A model generated the notes under the pieces. The model searched no databases, was not told the origin of the DNA, and was given only the letters and a program-made list of their open reading frames with translations. Below are positions 8,077 through 16,038 of a stretch of DNA of 64,000 nt, piece after piece. Positions within the stretch are counted from its first letter, which is position 1. Every line of letters starts with the position of its first letter. The position numbers and the translations under genes were made by a program. The DNA is taken from positions 62,001 through 126,000 of the forward strand of contig NZ_CADIJY010000010.1 of NCBI RefSeq assembly GCF_902859735.1, written 5' to 3'. The DNA is from Achromobacter aegrifaciens. Lineage in GTDB: Bacteria > Pseudomonadota > Gammaproteobacteria > Burkholderiales > Burkholderiaceae_B.

Positions 8077-9021
8077 ATGGAGTTCAAGGACTACTACAGC
8101 ATGCTGGGCGTGGAGCGGGACGCCTCCGAAGACGACATCCGGCGCGCCTACCGCAAGCTCGCCCGCAAATACCATCCCGACGTCAGCAAGGAAAGCGACG
8201 CCGAAACGCGCATGCGCGACGTCAACGAAGCCTATGACGTGCTGCGCGACAAGGAAAAGCGCCAGGCCTACGACAATCTGGCCGCAGGCGTCTCGCCCGA
8301 GGGCAGCTTCCAGCCGCCGCCCGGCTGGGACGAAGGCTTCGAGTTCCACCGCGGCGCCGCGCCCGGCGACGAGGCCCAGTTCAGCGAGTTCTTCTCTTCG
8401 CTGTTCGGCGGCCGCAACCGGCGCGGCGGGGCGCAGCAGCAACAGGAATTCCGCGCGCGCGGCGAGGACCACCACGCCGCGATCGAGGTGGACCTCGAAG
8501 ACGCGCTCAAGGGCGCCACGCGCGACATCAGCCTGCGTTCCATGCAGATGGACGAGCAGGGCCGCCCCCACATGCAGACCCGCACGCTCAGCGTGCGCAT
8601 CCCCGCCGGCGTGCGCGAAGGCCAGTACATCCGGCTGGCCGGGCAGGGCATGCCCGGCTACGGCGGCGGCGAGAACGGCGATCTCTATCTGGAAGTCCGC
8701 TTCAAGCCGCATCCGCGCTACCGCGCCGACGGCCGCGACCTCTACATGACGCTGCCGGTGGCGCCGTGGGAAGCGGCACTCGGCGCCAGCGTGCATGCGC
8801 CCACGCCGGGCGGCACGGTCGAAGTGTCGATCCCCGCGGGGTCCGCCAACGGCCGCAAGCTGCGCCTGCGCGGCCGCGGCATTCCGGGCGATCCGCCCGG
8901 AGACCTCTACCTGGTGCTGGAGCTGGTGTTGCCGCCCGCCGATAGCGAAGCGGCCAAGGAGGCCTACCGCAAGCTGCAGCAGGACCTGCCCTTCAATCCG
9001 CGGCGCCACCTGGGGGTATGA
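8077..9021 (+). CDS. cbpA: DnaJ-class curved DNA-binding co-chaperone CbpA
   Basis: This 314-residue Hsp40 stimulates DnaK and in enteric bacteria also binds curved DNA. The J domain covers residues 1-70 with the essential HPD at 33-35 (KYHPDVS). A glycine/phenylalanine-type linker follows at about 80-130, then two DnaJ C-terminal beta domains (AIEVDLEDALKGA; GDLYLEVRFKPHPRYRADG; GDLYLVLELVLP). The zinc-finger CxxCxGxG repeats of DnaJ are absent, which is typical of CbpA. The next gene, cbpM, overlaps by 4 bp and encodes its specific modulator. Confidence 0.92.
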   Translation: MEFKDYYSMLGVERDASEDDIRRAYRKLARKYHPDVSKESDAETRMRDVNEAYDVLRDKEKRQAYDNLAAGVSPEGSFQPPPGWDEGFEFHRGAAPGDEAQFSEFFSSLFGGRNRRGGAQQQQEFRARGEDHHAAIEVDLEDALKGATRDISLRSMQMDEQGRPHMQTRTLSVRIPAGVREGQYIRLAGQGMPGYGGGENGDLYLEVRFKPHPRYRADGRDLYMTLPVAPWEAALGASVHAPTPGGTVEVSIPAGSANGRKLRLRGRGIPGDPPGDLYLVLELVLPPADSEAAKEAYRKLQQDLPFNPRRHLGV

Positions 9022-9341
9022 CCATGAAAAAAATAGTCGTCACCACCGCCACGGTCGTGGGCAAGTCCCGGCCGCTTTCCGCCGACGACCTGGCCCGCGC
9101 CTGCGGCGAGGAAGTCGAATGGGTCGTCAGGCTGGTCGAGGTCGGCATCGTCAATGCCAGCGGTCCCAGGCCCGCTGAATGGCGCTTCTACAGCGCCGAC
9201 CTGCAACGCGCGCTGGACGCCCGCCGCCTGGTGCGGGATTACGGCGCCGGCCTGGACGCTGCGGCGCTGATCCTGGACCTGAGCCAGGAAGTCCGTCGCC
9301 TGAAGGCGCAACTGCGCGCGCTGGGCCTGGAGGACAAGTAG
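9018..9341 (+). CDS. cbpM: Chaperone modulator CbpM
   Basis: This 107-residue protein is related to the DNA-binding part of MerR proteins. It binds the CbpA J domain and inhibits both co-chaperone and DNA-binding activity. Residues 20-60 carry the helix-turn-helix-like LSADDLARACGEEVEWVVRLVEVGIV segment, followed by the WRFYSADLQRALDARRLVRDYG helix and a coiled-coil C-terminus (LDLSQEVRRLKAQLRALG). The start overlaps the cbpA stop as ATGA; a second ATG two codons later is possible. It is the usual partner of cbpA. Confidence 0.88.
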   Translation: MTMKKIVVTTATVVGKSRPLSADDLARACGEEVEWVVRLVEVGIVNASGPRPAEWRFYSADLQRALDARRLVRDYGAGLDAAALILDLSQEVRRLKAQLRALGLEDK

Positions 9342-9394
9342 GCTGTGCGCGGGTGGGTAAACTAGCTGGTTGTTGAAGAGACCAGCGGAACACC

Positions 9395-10108
9395 TTGCAG
9401 ACCCCTCCAGCCCATGCGCCCGCTCTGGCGGGCAGCGCCCGCATCGACGGCCTGAAATCCTGCCTGCCCGTCATGATCGGCTACTTCCCGGTGGCTGTGA
9501 CCTTCGGCATCGCGGGCGTGGCCGCGGGCCTGTCTCCGCTGCAGGTGGTGCTGATTTCCGTGCTGGTCTATGCCGGCGCCAGCCAGTTCCTGCTGCTCGC
9601 TTCCATCAAGGCCGGCACCCCGTGGCTGTGGGTGGTGGCGCTGTGCTCGCTGCTCAACGCTCGCCATCTGCTGTACGGCCCGCTGTTGTCGCGGTTCCTG
9701 CCGGCGGGACTGAATGAGCGCCTGAAGGTCGCCTTCCTGCTCACCGATGAAGTCTTCGCCACGGCTTTCAACCGCTTGCAGACCGTGGAGCCCGCGGGCC
9801 GCCAGCGCTGGATGATCGCGCTGGGGCTGGGCGCTTGGCTGACCTGGATCGCCGGCACGGCCGTCGGCGTCTATGCGGGAGACGGCCTGGAGCGCCACTA
9901 CCCCATGCTGTCACAGGTGATGCGCTTTGCGCTGCCGGCGCTGTTCATGGCCCTGGTGTGCCAGAGCGCGAAGCGCGGCATGGGCCTGCCCATCGTTGCG
10001 GCGGTGGCCGGAGCCGGGGCCGTGGCCGCGCTGGGCCATACCAGCCTGGCCATCCTGGCCGGCGCGATCATCGGCTGCGTGGCGTATCGAATGAGGAGGC
10101 CCGCATGA
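9395..10108 (+). CDS. azlC: AzlC-family branched-chain amino acid exporter, large subunit
   Basis: This 237-residue inner-membrane protein has about five or six hydrophobic segments. It opens with GLKSCLPVMIGYFPVAVTFG and LVYAGASQFLLLA, both AzlC hallmarks, followed by SLLNARHLLYGP. With AzlD it forms a two-component exporter of branched-chain or other neutral amino acids. The predicted start is TTG 9395; no ATG lies near and the ribosome-binding site is weak, so the exact start is uncertain. The stop overlaps azlD as ATGA. Confidence 0.88.
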   Translation: MQTPPAHAPALAGSARIDGLKSCLPVMIGYFPVAVTFGIAGVAAGLSPLQVVLISVLVYAGASQFLLLASIKAGTPWLWVVALCSLLNARHLLYGPLLSRFLPAGLNERLKVAFLLTDEVFATAFNRLQTVEPAGRQRWMIALGLGAWLTWIAGTAVGVYAGDGLERHYPMLSQVMRFALPALFMALVCQSAKRGMGLPIVAAVAGAGAVAALGHTSLAILAGAIIGCVAYRMRRPA

Positions 10109-10452
10109 ACACCGACGGACTGGGTTTCTGGGGCGCGGTGATCGCCATGGCGGCCATCACCTATCTGACGCGCGCCTTGCCCTTCATGCTGTCCGAGCGC
10201 AGCCGCCTGCTGCGCCACCTGTCGCGCGAAGGCTCGGCGCTGGCCGCCCTGGGGCCGTCGCTGCTGGCTGGGATCGCGGCTGCGGTGATCGTGCCCGACC
10301 TGCTGGCCGCCGGCGACCAGGCGGCGAACCTCGGCCCCTACGCAGGCGGCCTGGTCGTGACCGCCGTGGCGGCCCGCCTGGTCAGCAATGCCGGCGTCGC
10401 GGTGCTGCTGGGCATGGCGGGATACGGGGTGTTGCTGGCCTTGGCGGCGTAA
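10105..10452 (+). CDS. azlD: AzlD-family exporter, small subunit
   Basis: This 115-residue membrane protein has four hydrophobic segments. MAAITYLTRALPFML is the family signature, and the rest follows the usual pattern AALGPSLLAGIAAAVIVPDL and VAARLVSNAGVAVLLG. It is the obligate partner of AzlC in amino-acid export. The start ATG 10105 is preceded by GAGGAGG and overlaps the azlC stop, so the two subunits are translationally coupled. Confidence 0.88.
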   Translation: MNTDGLGFWGAVIAMAAITYLTRALPFMLSERSRLLRHLSREGSALAALGPSLLAGIAAAVIVPDLLAAGDQAANLGPYAGGLVVTAVAARLVSNAGVAVLLGMAGYGVLLALAA

Positions 10453-10494
10453 GACCCGCGGGGCAAAATGGTCGGACTTCCACGGAGACCGACC

Positions 10495-11109
10495 ATGCTT
10501 ACGCTTTATCATGCGCCGCGTTCGCGCTCGTTCCGGATACTTTGGCTGCTCGAGGAACTAGGCGTGCCTTACGACACCGAAATGGTGTCCATCCGCGGCA
10601 CCGACAGCGCGGGCCACATGCCCTCGGACTACATCGACATCCACCCGCATCGCAAGGTGCCGGCCCTGGTGCACGACGGCGTGCCCGTGTTCGAGACGCC
10701 GGCAATCGCCCTTTACCTGACCGACCTGTTCCCCCAAGCGGGGCTGGGTCCGGTGGTGGGCGACCCCCTGCGCGGGCCCTACCTGACCTGGCTGGCCTAT
10801 TCCACCGGCGTGTTCGAACCGGCCATGGCCGAGCGCGCCTTCAAGACGCCGCATCCGGGCGGCGCGCTGGGCTGGGGTTCGGCCGAGGAGGTCGAGCAGG
10901 TGCTGACCCGGGTCTTGCAGGCGCGGCCGTTCTTCCTGGGCGACAAGTTCTCGGCCGCGGACATCGTGCTGGGCGGCACCCTGCAATACATGATGCAGGT
11001 GAAGGTTCTGCCCGAGACCCCTGTGTTCACCGCCTACGCGGAGCGGCTGGGCGACCGTCCGGCCATGCACCGCGCCTTGCAGCGCGACGGGGACATCGAG
11101 GAAGCCTGA
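10495..11109 (+). CDS. Glutathione S-transferase family protein
   Basis: This 204-residue GST starts at ATG 10495 with GGAGA upstream. The N-terminal thioredoxin-like domain begins MLTLYHAPRSRSFRILWLLEEL, with a serine in the usual catalytic region. It continues through HPHRKVPALVHDGVPVFETPAIALYLTD (cis-proline and the glutathione-binding E-T/S pair). The C-terminal helical domain has FFLGDKFSAADIVLGG, the conserved N-capping box. It stands as a single gene after azlD and converges on the DsbA-like gene. The electrophilic substrate cannot be inferred. Confidence 0.85.
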   Translation: MLTLYHAPRSRSFRILWLLEELGVPYDTEMVSIRGTDSAGHMPSDYIDIHPHRKVPALVHDGVPVFETPAIALYLTDLFPQAGLGPVVGDPLRGPYLTWLAYSTGVFEPAMAERAFKTPHPGGALGWGSAEEVEQVLTRVLQARPFFLGDKFSAADIVLGGTLQYMMQVKVLPETPVFTAYAERLGDRPAMHRALQRDGDIEEA

Positions 11110-11125
11110 CGCGGGGCTCCCGCCT

Positions 11126-11779
11126 TCAAGCGCGGCCGATGCGCGCGCCGAGGTCCGCCTGCCATTCTTGCGGACGGCCCAGGTAGCGGCTGGGCTCCAG
11201 CATCTCGTAGACGCCATCGCGCTCCAGTGCCAGGGTGGGAAAACCGCTACCGCCGACCTGCGCCAGCAGCCTGCGGCTGGCGGCGATGTGCGTGGCGGTT
11301 TCGGCGCCCTGGGCTGCGTCATAGGCTGCGCGGAAGGCTGCCGGGTCCAGGCCGATGTCGGCCGCCAGGGAGGCCAGTACGGCCGGATCGGCGATGCGCA
11401 GCCCCTGTACGTAGTGGGCGCGCTGGATGCGCTTGAGCAGGTTGAGGCCTCGACCGGCCAGCGTCTGCGCGGCCAGGATGGCAGTGGTGGGCGGCTCGGA
11501 ATCGAACACCGCGCCCTCATCGCGCAACAGGCCGTTGAAATAGTCTTCGCCGAAGGGCTGGCCGGTCAGGCCGGCGATGCGCTCGTCATGCGGCATGACG
11601 TAGCGGCGCAGTCTGTCGGTGACCGGCTGGCGGTTGCCGCCCGTCATCATGCCGCCGCCATGCAGCGCGATGTCCAGCCCGGAGACGGCTCGAGCCGCCT
11701 CCACCAGCGGCGCGGCGCCATAGCACCAGCCGCAGAGCGGGTCGAAAATGTAATGCAGGGTGGGATTTGAGGTAGCCAT
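11126..11779 (-). CDS. DsbA-family thioredoxin-fold protein (FrnE-like, CGWC)
   Basis: This 217-residue protein starts at ATG 11779 (MATSNPTLHYIFDPLCGWCY). CGWC at residues 16-19 is a thioredoxin-type active site on the first helix, and SGFPT near residue 185 supplies the cis-proline. A large helical insertion separates them, as in DsbA/FrnE. No signal peptide is present, so it is probably a cytoplasmic dithiol-disulfide oxidoreductase rather than a periplasmic DsbA. It converges on the GST gene with a 16-bp gap. Confidence 0.8.
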   Translation of the reverse strand: MATSNPTLHYIFDPLCGWCYGAAPLVEAARAVSGLDIALHGGGMMTGGNRQPVTDRLRRYVMPHDERIAGLTGQPFGEDYFNGLLRDEGAVFDSEPPTTAILAAQTLAGRGLNLLKRIQRAHYVQGLRIADPAVLASLAADIGLDPAAFRAAYDAAQGAETATHIAASRRLLAQVGGSGFPTLALERDGVYEMLEPSRYLGRPQEWQADLGARIGRA

Positions 11780-11843
11780 GGCGCCATGGTAGACGCGGGC
11801 ACGGCTGGCAGGAAGCCTGGCGGGATAGCCAGAGTGTTGCATC

Positions 11844-11868
11844 GGCCGTGCAGATTGCCTGCACGGCC
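11844..11868 (-). terminator. Hairpin downstream of the phosphate transporter gene
   Basis: GGCCGTGCAG (11844-11853) and CTGCACGGCC (11859-11868) form a perfect 10-bp stem with an ATTGC loop, 9 bp past the stop of pit. No T-run follows on the minus strand, so it may act as a Rho-dependent or mRNA-stabilising structure rather than a classic intrinsic terminator. Confidence 0.45.
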
Positions 11869-11876
11869 GCGAATCA

Positions 11877-13352
11877 TCAGCCAGCGATCTGCACGCCGAT
11901 CCAGAACAGGCCGGCGGCCAGCAGCATCGAGGCGGGCAGGGTCAGCACCCAGGCCATCAGGATGTTGCGTACGGTGCTGCCTTGCAGGCCGCTCTTGTTG
12001 GCGATCATGGTCCCGGCCACGCCCGAGGACAGCACGTGGGTGGTGGAAACAGGCAGGCTGAAGACGTTGGCGATGCCGATGGCGCCCATGGCGGTGACTT
12101 GTGCGGACATGCCCTGCGCATAGGTCATGCCCTGCTTGCCGATCTTCTCACCCACCGTCAGCACCACGCGGCGCCAGCCGACCATGGTGCCCGCGCCCAG
12201 CGCCAGGGCGACTGCCACGATCACCCAGAAGGGGGCGTATTCGGTGGTGGCTGTCAGGTCGGCGCGCAGGCGTTGCAGGTCGGCGCGTTCGCGGGCCGGC
12301 AGCCCTTCGATGCGCGCGACCTTCTTGGCCGTGTCGTCCAGGCAGAGCAGGTAGCGGCGCACGGAGATGCGCTTCTCGGCCGACAGGTCGGCGTAGTTGG
12401 ACACGCCGTGCAGATCGGCCTGCAGCGCGGCGATGGTCGGCATGGTCAGTTCGGGGTCGCAGCGGAAGTTGCGCGGCAGTTCGGTGGTCGCGTCCACGCG
12501 CTTGAGCGCCAGGTATTCGCCCAGCATGGCTTCATTGCGCTGGTAGAACACGTTCAGGTGGTTGGCGGCGTCGCGGGTGCGCTCGATCTGGTAGGTGGTG
12601 CTGTTGGTGTCCAGCACGAAGTTGGCGGGCACGATGCCGATCAGCACCAGCATGATCAGGCCAATCCCTTTCTGTCCGTCGTTGGAGCCGTGCACGAAGC
12701 TCACGCCCATGGCGGACAGCACCAGCACCAGGCGGTTCCAGAAGGGCGGATGCTTTTTATTGTCGATGGCGCGGCGCTGTTCCGGCGTCTTGTGCATCTT
12801 GGACAGCGGCAGCCAGCGCTTGAGCGCCAGCAGCAGGCCGCCCGCCACCAGGAAGCCGGCCACCGGCGACACCACCAGCGACAGGCCGATGTCGATGGCC
12901 TTGCCCCAGTTGACGCCGTCCGCCAGCGGCAGGTCGGTGATCAGCGCGTTGGCCAGGCCCACGCCCAGGATCGAGCCGATCAGCGTGTGCGAGCTGGACG
13001 CCGGAATGCCGAAGTACCAAGTGCCCAGGTTCCAGGCGATGGCCGCGGCCAGCATGGCGAACACCATGGCCAGCCCGCGGCCCGTGTCCACGTTGATCAG
13101 CAGCTCCACCGGCAGCAGGTGCACGATGGCATAGGCCACGCCCACCCCGCCCAGCAGCACGCCCAGGAAGTTGAATATGCCGGAAAGCACCACTGCCAGA
13201 TGCGGCGGCATGGCCTTGGTGTAGATGACCGTGGCCACGGCGTTCGCCGTGTCATGGAATCCGTTGATGAATTCGAAGGCCAGGACGAATGTCAGGGCCA
13301 GCGCAAGGCTGAGGCCGACCCAGAGGTCTAGGCCGTGGAAGAGGTCGAACAT
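11877..13352 (-). CDS. pit: Low-affinity inorganic phosphate transporter, PiT family
   Basis: This 491-residue inner-membrane metal-phosphate/H+ symporter has the two inverted PiT signature repeats. The first is near residue 27 (FEFINGFHDTANAVATVI). The second is in the central part (SFVHGSNDGQKGIGLIM) and its C-terminal partner is LPVSTTHVLSSGVAGTM. Between the repeats, roughly residues 255-375, is a long soluble insert rich in charged residues. The N- and C-terminal halves each carry about five membrane segments. The length is normal for PitA-type proteins. It is transcribed alone, 104 bp downstream of the DltX-like microgene. Confidence 0.92.
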   Translation of the reverse strand: MFDLFHGLDLWVGLSLALALTFVLAFEFINGFHDTANAVATVIYTKAMPPHLAVVLSGIFNFLGVLLGGVGVAYAIVHLLPVELLINVDTGRGLAMVFAMLAAAIAWNLGTWYFGIPASSSHTLIGSILGVGLANALITDLPLADGVNWGKAIDIGLSLVVSPVAGFLVAGGLLLALKRWLPLSKMHKTPEQRRAIDNKKHPPFWNRLVLVLSAMGVSFVHGSNDGQKGIGLIMLVLIGIVPANFVLDTNSTTYQIERTRDAANHLNVFYQRNEAMLGEYLALKRVDATTELPRNFRCDPELTMPTIAALQADLHGVSNYADLSAEKRISVRRYLLCLDDTAKKVARIEGLPARERADLQRLRADLTATTEYAPFWVIVAVALALGAGTMVGWRRVVLTVGEKIGKQGMTYAQGMSAQVTAMGAIGIANVFSLPVSTTHVLSSGVAGTMIANKSGLQGSTVRNILMAWVLTLPASMLLAAGLFWIGVQIAG

Positions 13353-13456
13353 GGAGGCGGGGGAGGTTCCGGCGAGAGGAGCCGATTATTGCAGATTTGT
13401 GACCTGTCACTGGTTGCTTGCGGCTACCAAGTGCGGCCAGCTGACCCCGCCCGGGG

Positions 13457-13582
13457 TCAGAATTTCGAATACTGGAACTCGATTTCCATCGGTTTGCCCA
13501 GGTTCGCCGAGGTATCCGCCTGGATCACCATCACCGCCAGGACGCCCAGGTAGAGCAGGCACAGCCACAGGGTTCGTTTCAT
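13457..13582 (-). CDS. 41-residue DltX-like membrane microprotein
   Basis: This small open frame runs from ATG 13582 to TGA 13457, 13 bp downstream of the dltD-like stop, with AAGGA upstream of the ATG. It encodes a basic start (MKRT), one membrane helix (about residues 5-20, LWLCLLYLGVLAVMVI), a short periplasmic linker and the C-terminal end FQYSKF. DltX microproteins of dlt operons are about 50 residues, have one membrane helix and end in an aromatic FxYxxF-type motif. The invariant tyrosine there is proposed to relay the acyl group from the MBOAT protein DltB to DltD. Size, topology, end motif and neighbour all fit. No homology search has been done, so the name stays provisional. Confidence 0.6.
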   Translation of the reverse strand: MKRTLWLCLLYLGVLAVMVIQADTSANLGKPMEIEFQYSKF

Positions 13583-13595
13583 TGCCGGCCATCCT

Positions 13596-14720
13596 TCATG
13601 GGTAGAACACTTCAGCGATCTTCTGGTTCACGCGCAGCCAGCCCAGTTCCCCCAGGTGCTGTACGTCCCGCAGCATCCCCACCTCGAAGGGGGCGCTGTA
13701 CATGTCCATGCAGCGCATGGCATAGCGCTGGCACAGCGCCGCGACTTCCCGCTGCACCGGCCCGAAGCGGTCCAGGTCCTTGAACACCAGCGGATGCAGC
13801 GGCTGCATGACGAACAGGGCATTGACGCCGCGCTGCCGCAGCAGCGCCATCAGCGCGTCCAGTTCGCGCAGCTCGTCCCGGCCGGTCAGCGGTTGGGGCA
13901 GATAGGCGGTCTTGCCGCCCTCGGGAATGCTGCGCAGGTATTTATTGAAGAATTCATCGCGCACGGCGTAGCGGTTGCCGCCCATCAGGGCCTGTTCTGC
14001 GCCCTGGGCTTCGGCAGCCAGCGCCTCCCAGTCCACCACCCGGGCGGCCGCGGGCGGCCCCTCGCGCTCGCGCTCGGGGGCAGGCGCTGCGTGGACGGGC
14101 GCCCACAGGTTGACCAGCCGCTGGCGGAAGACGTAGGCCTGCTCGGCCGCCATGGACCAGGCGACGCCCGCGTCGCCCTTGGCCTGCAGCCAGCGGACCA
14201 CCTCCGCCCGGCCCTCGGGCTGCCGCAGCAGGCGGGGCAGCAGCGGATTGGCGTGTTCCTTGAATTCGTCCGGACCCAGCCCGCCGTCGCCGTCGAACCA
14301 GCCCGGCGACAGCATCACCACCACGCGCGAGGCCGGCGACAGGTCCTCGGCCATCGCCGCCAGCACCAGCTGCATGCCCAGAGACTGGAATCCCGAATGG
14401 CCATAGGCCAGCACAGGCATCTGCAATTCGTCGGCCAGGTAGCGGTACGGCACGAAGCGCAGGTCGTTGCTGGTCAGCTCCGACGAACCCAGGATCACCA
14501 GCCTGTCGCCCGTGCGCAAGGCCTGGCTCATGCGGGACAGGTTGCGCGTCTGTTCCTCCAGCGTATTGCCCAGGTTGGGGATGTAGATGCCCGGAGCGGC
14601 CGCCGGCACGGGTTCCGTCTTCAGCGCCAGGGAGTGCAGGGCGCCCCATCCGGCGGCCGCCGCCGCGGCCAGGGCCAGCGCCGCCGCCAGCGCATGCTGC
14701 CGTAGTGTGCGTTTGAACAT
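13596..14720 (-). CDS. DltD-like acyl-transfer protein
   Basis: This 374-residue protein has an N-terminal signal anchor (about residues 8-30) and an SGNH/DltD-like extracytoplasmic domain. The nucleophile region is LVILGSSELTSNDLRF, matching the GSSEL serine motif of DltD. VVVMLSPGWF parallels the ISPQWF strand, and the C-terminal DVQHLGELGWL supplies the histidine near the Gly-Trp motif. DltD proteins complete the transfer of D-alanine onto envelope polymers. Here dltA, dltB and dltC are not in the neighbourhood: the upstream gene is the divergent mogA and the only downstream partner is the DltX-like microgene. The substrate and acyl donor are therefore open. Confidence 0.72.
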   Translation of the reverse strand: MFKRTLRQHALAAALALAAAAAAGWGALHSLALKTEPVPAAAPGIYIPNLGNTLEEQTRNLSRMSQALRTGDRLVILGSSELTSNDLRFVPYRYLADELQMPVLAYGHSGFQSLGMQLVLAAMAEDLSPASRVVVMLSPGWFDGDGGLGPDEFKEHANPLLPRLLRQPEGRAEVVRWLQAKGDAGVAWSMAAEQAYVFRQRLVNLWAPVHAAPAPEREREGPPAAARVVDWEALAAEAQGAEQALMGGNRYAVRDEFFNKYLRSIPEGGKTAYLPQPLTGRDELRELDALMALLRQRGVNALFVMQPLHPLVFKDLDRFGPVQREVAALCQRYAMRCMDMYSAPFEVGMLRDVQHLGELGWLRVNQKIAEVFYP

Positions 14721-15000
14721 GGGGAACCAATGCCGCTCGGGGCCCTCTTTATTGGGATAGGTTTGTTAGCGGATGTTATCGAGCGGACATGTCTGGAACA
14801 AGCGCGGGAAAGCGGGGCCAAAGCCGATTCGCCTTTTTGCGACAGGGGCCGCCGCCGGCGCGCTGCCTGCTGACGCGATTCCCGCAGGGAAGGAATGCGA
14901 TAGCATCGCTCTGGCGGGCCTCTTCTGGATTTCCATGATTGACCTCGCCCACGGCCGCATCCGCGCCGCCCGACAGTTTCTTACCAAGATTGCGCAGCCC

Positions 15001-15633
15001 ATGACCGCCACTACCCGTATCGCCCGCAAGCACCCCGACGAACTGATCGTGGGCCTGGTGTCCGTTTCCGATCGCGCCTCCAGCGGCACCTATCAGGACC
15101 TGGGGCTGCCCGCGCTGCGCGAATGGCTGGGCGGCGCCCTGGCCTCGCCCTGGCAGGCGGTGGACCGCCTGATCCCCGACGAACCCGCACGCATTTCCCA
15201 GACGCTGATCGAACTGGTGGACGGCTGCGGCTGCGACCTGGTCCTGACCACCGGCGGCACCGGTCCGGCGCGCCGCGACGTCACGCCCGAGGCCACGCTC
15301 GCCGTCGGCACCAAGGAAATGCCCGGCTTCGGCGAACAGATGCGCCAGATCAGCCTGCGCTTCGTGCCCACGGCCATCCTGTCGCGCCAGGTGGCGGTCA
15401 TCCGGGAAACGCCCGCGCACGCCGCCCTTATCGTGAACCTGCCCGGCCAGCCGAAATCCATCCGCGAAACGCTGGAAGGACTGAAGGGCGAGGACGGCGC
15501 CGTGCTGGTGCCGGGGATTTTCGCCGCCATTCCCTATTGCATCGATCTTATCGGCGGCCCATACGCCGAAACCCGGCCGGAAGTCATCGCGGCCTTCCGT
15601 CCCAAATCGGCCCGGCGCGCGCCGCAGGCTTGA
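15001..15633 (+). CDS. mogA: Molybdopterin adenylyltransferase
   Basis: This 210-residue MogA/MoaB-fold enzyme adenylates molybdopterin before molybdate insertion. It has VGLVSVSDRASSGTYQD at the start, LIPDEPARISQTL, and the molybdopterin-binding loop LVLTTGGTGPARRDVTPEA (TTGGTG). The latter half includes an NLPGQPKSIRE segment typical of MogA. The start ATG 15001 gives family length, but no clear ribosome-binding site precedes it; ATG 14935 is an in-frame alternative adding 22 residues. It is divergent from the dltD-like gene across a 280-bp region in which I recognise no regulatory site. Confidence 0.88.
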   Translation: MTATTRIARKHPDELIVGLVSVSDRASSGTYQDLGLPALREWLGGALASPWQAVDRLIPDEPARISQTLIELVDGCGCDLVLTTGGTGPARRDVTPEATLAVGTKEMPGFGEQMRQISLRFVPTAILSRQVAVIRETPAHAALIVNLPGQPKSIRETLEGLKGEDGAVLVPGIFAAIPYCIDLIGGPYAETRPEVIAAFRPKSARRAPQA

Positions 15634-15694
15634 CCTGGCGCTGCGTTATATTGGCCGCCCCATCCACCTCCAACCGCTCGAGAGTTCCATCGCC

Positions 15695-16033
15695 ATGAAG
15701 GTCCGCACCGCTTTGTCCCTTACTGTCCTGGCAGCCTTGTCGGCCTGCGCCAACGTCAAAGACGTGCGCGACCGCGATCCGGTCTTCTACGGTTCCACCC
15801 AACGTACGCCCGAGGACTACACGGCCTGCGTCGCCGAATCCTGGAAGAACCTGGGCATCAATTTCCAGCAGAAGGCGGTGCGCAACGGCTTTGAATTGAT
15901 CCAGGAGGACAGCCTGGGTGTCGAAGCCGTGCTGACGACCACGCACTGGAAGGGCAAGACCGAAGCGCGCCTGTCCACGCGCATCGCCCGCCGCGACCAA
16001 AGCATCATCGAGCCCGCCAACCTGTGCCTGTGA
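15695..16033 (+). CDS. Small lipoprotein of unknown function
   Basis: This 112-residue protein has a lipoprotein signal: MKVRTALSLTVLAALSAC, with lipobox LSAC and the lipidated cysteine at residue 18. The mature part is about 95 residues without recognisable domains. It contains two more cysteines (in YTACVAES and near the C-terminal NLCL), which could form a disulfide. It is followed directly by an M23 peptidase gene starting 6 bp after its stop, suggesting cotranscription and possibly an envelope-related role. I do not recognise the family. Confidence 0.65.
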   Translation: MKVRTALSLTVLAALSACANVKDVRDRDPVFYGSTQRTPEDYTACVAESWKNLGINFQQKAVRNGFELIQEDSLGVEAVLTTTHWKGKTEARLSTRIARRDQSIIEPANLCL

Positions 16034-16038
16034 ACGCC

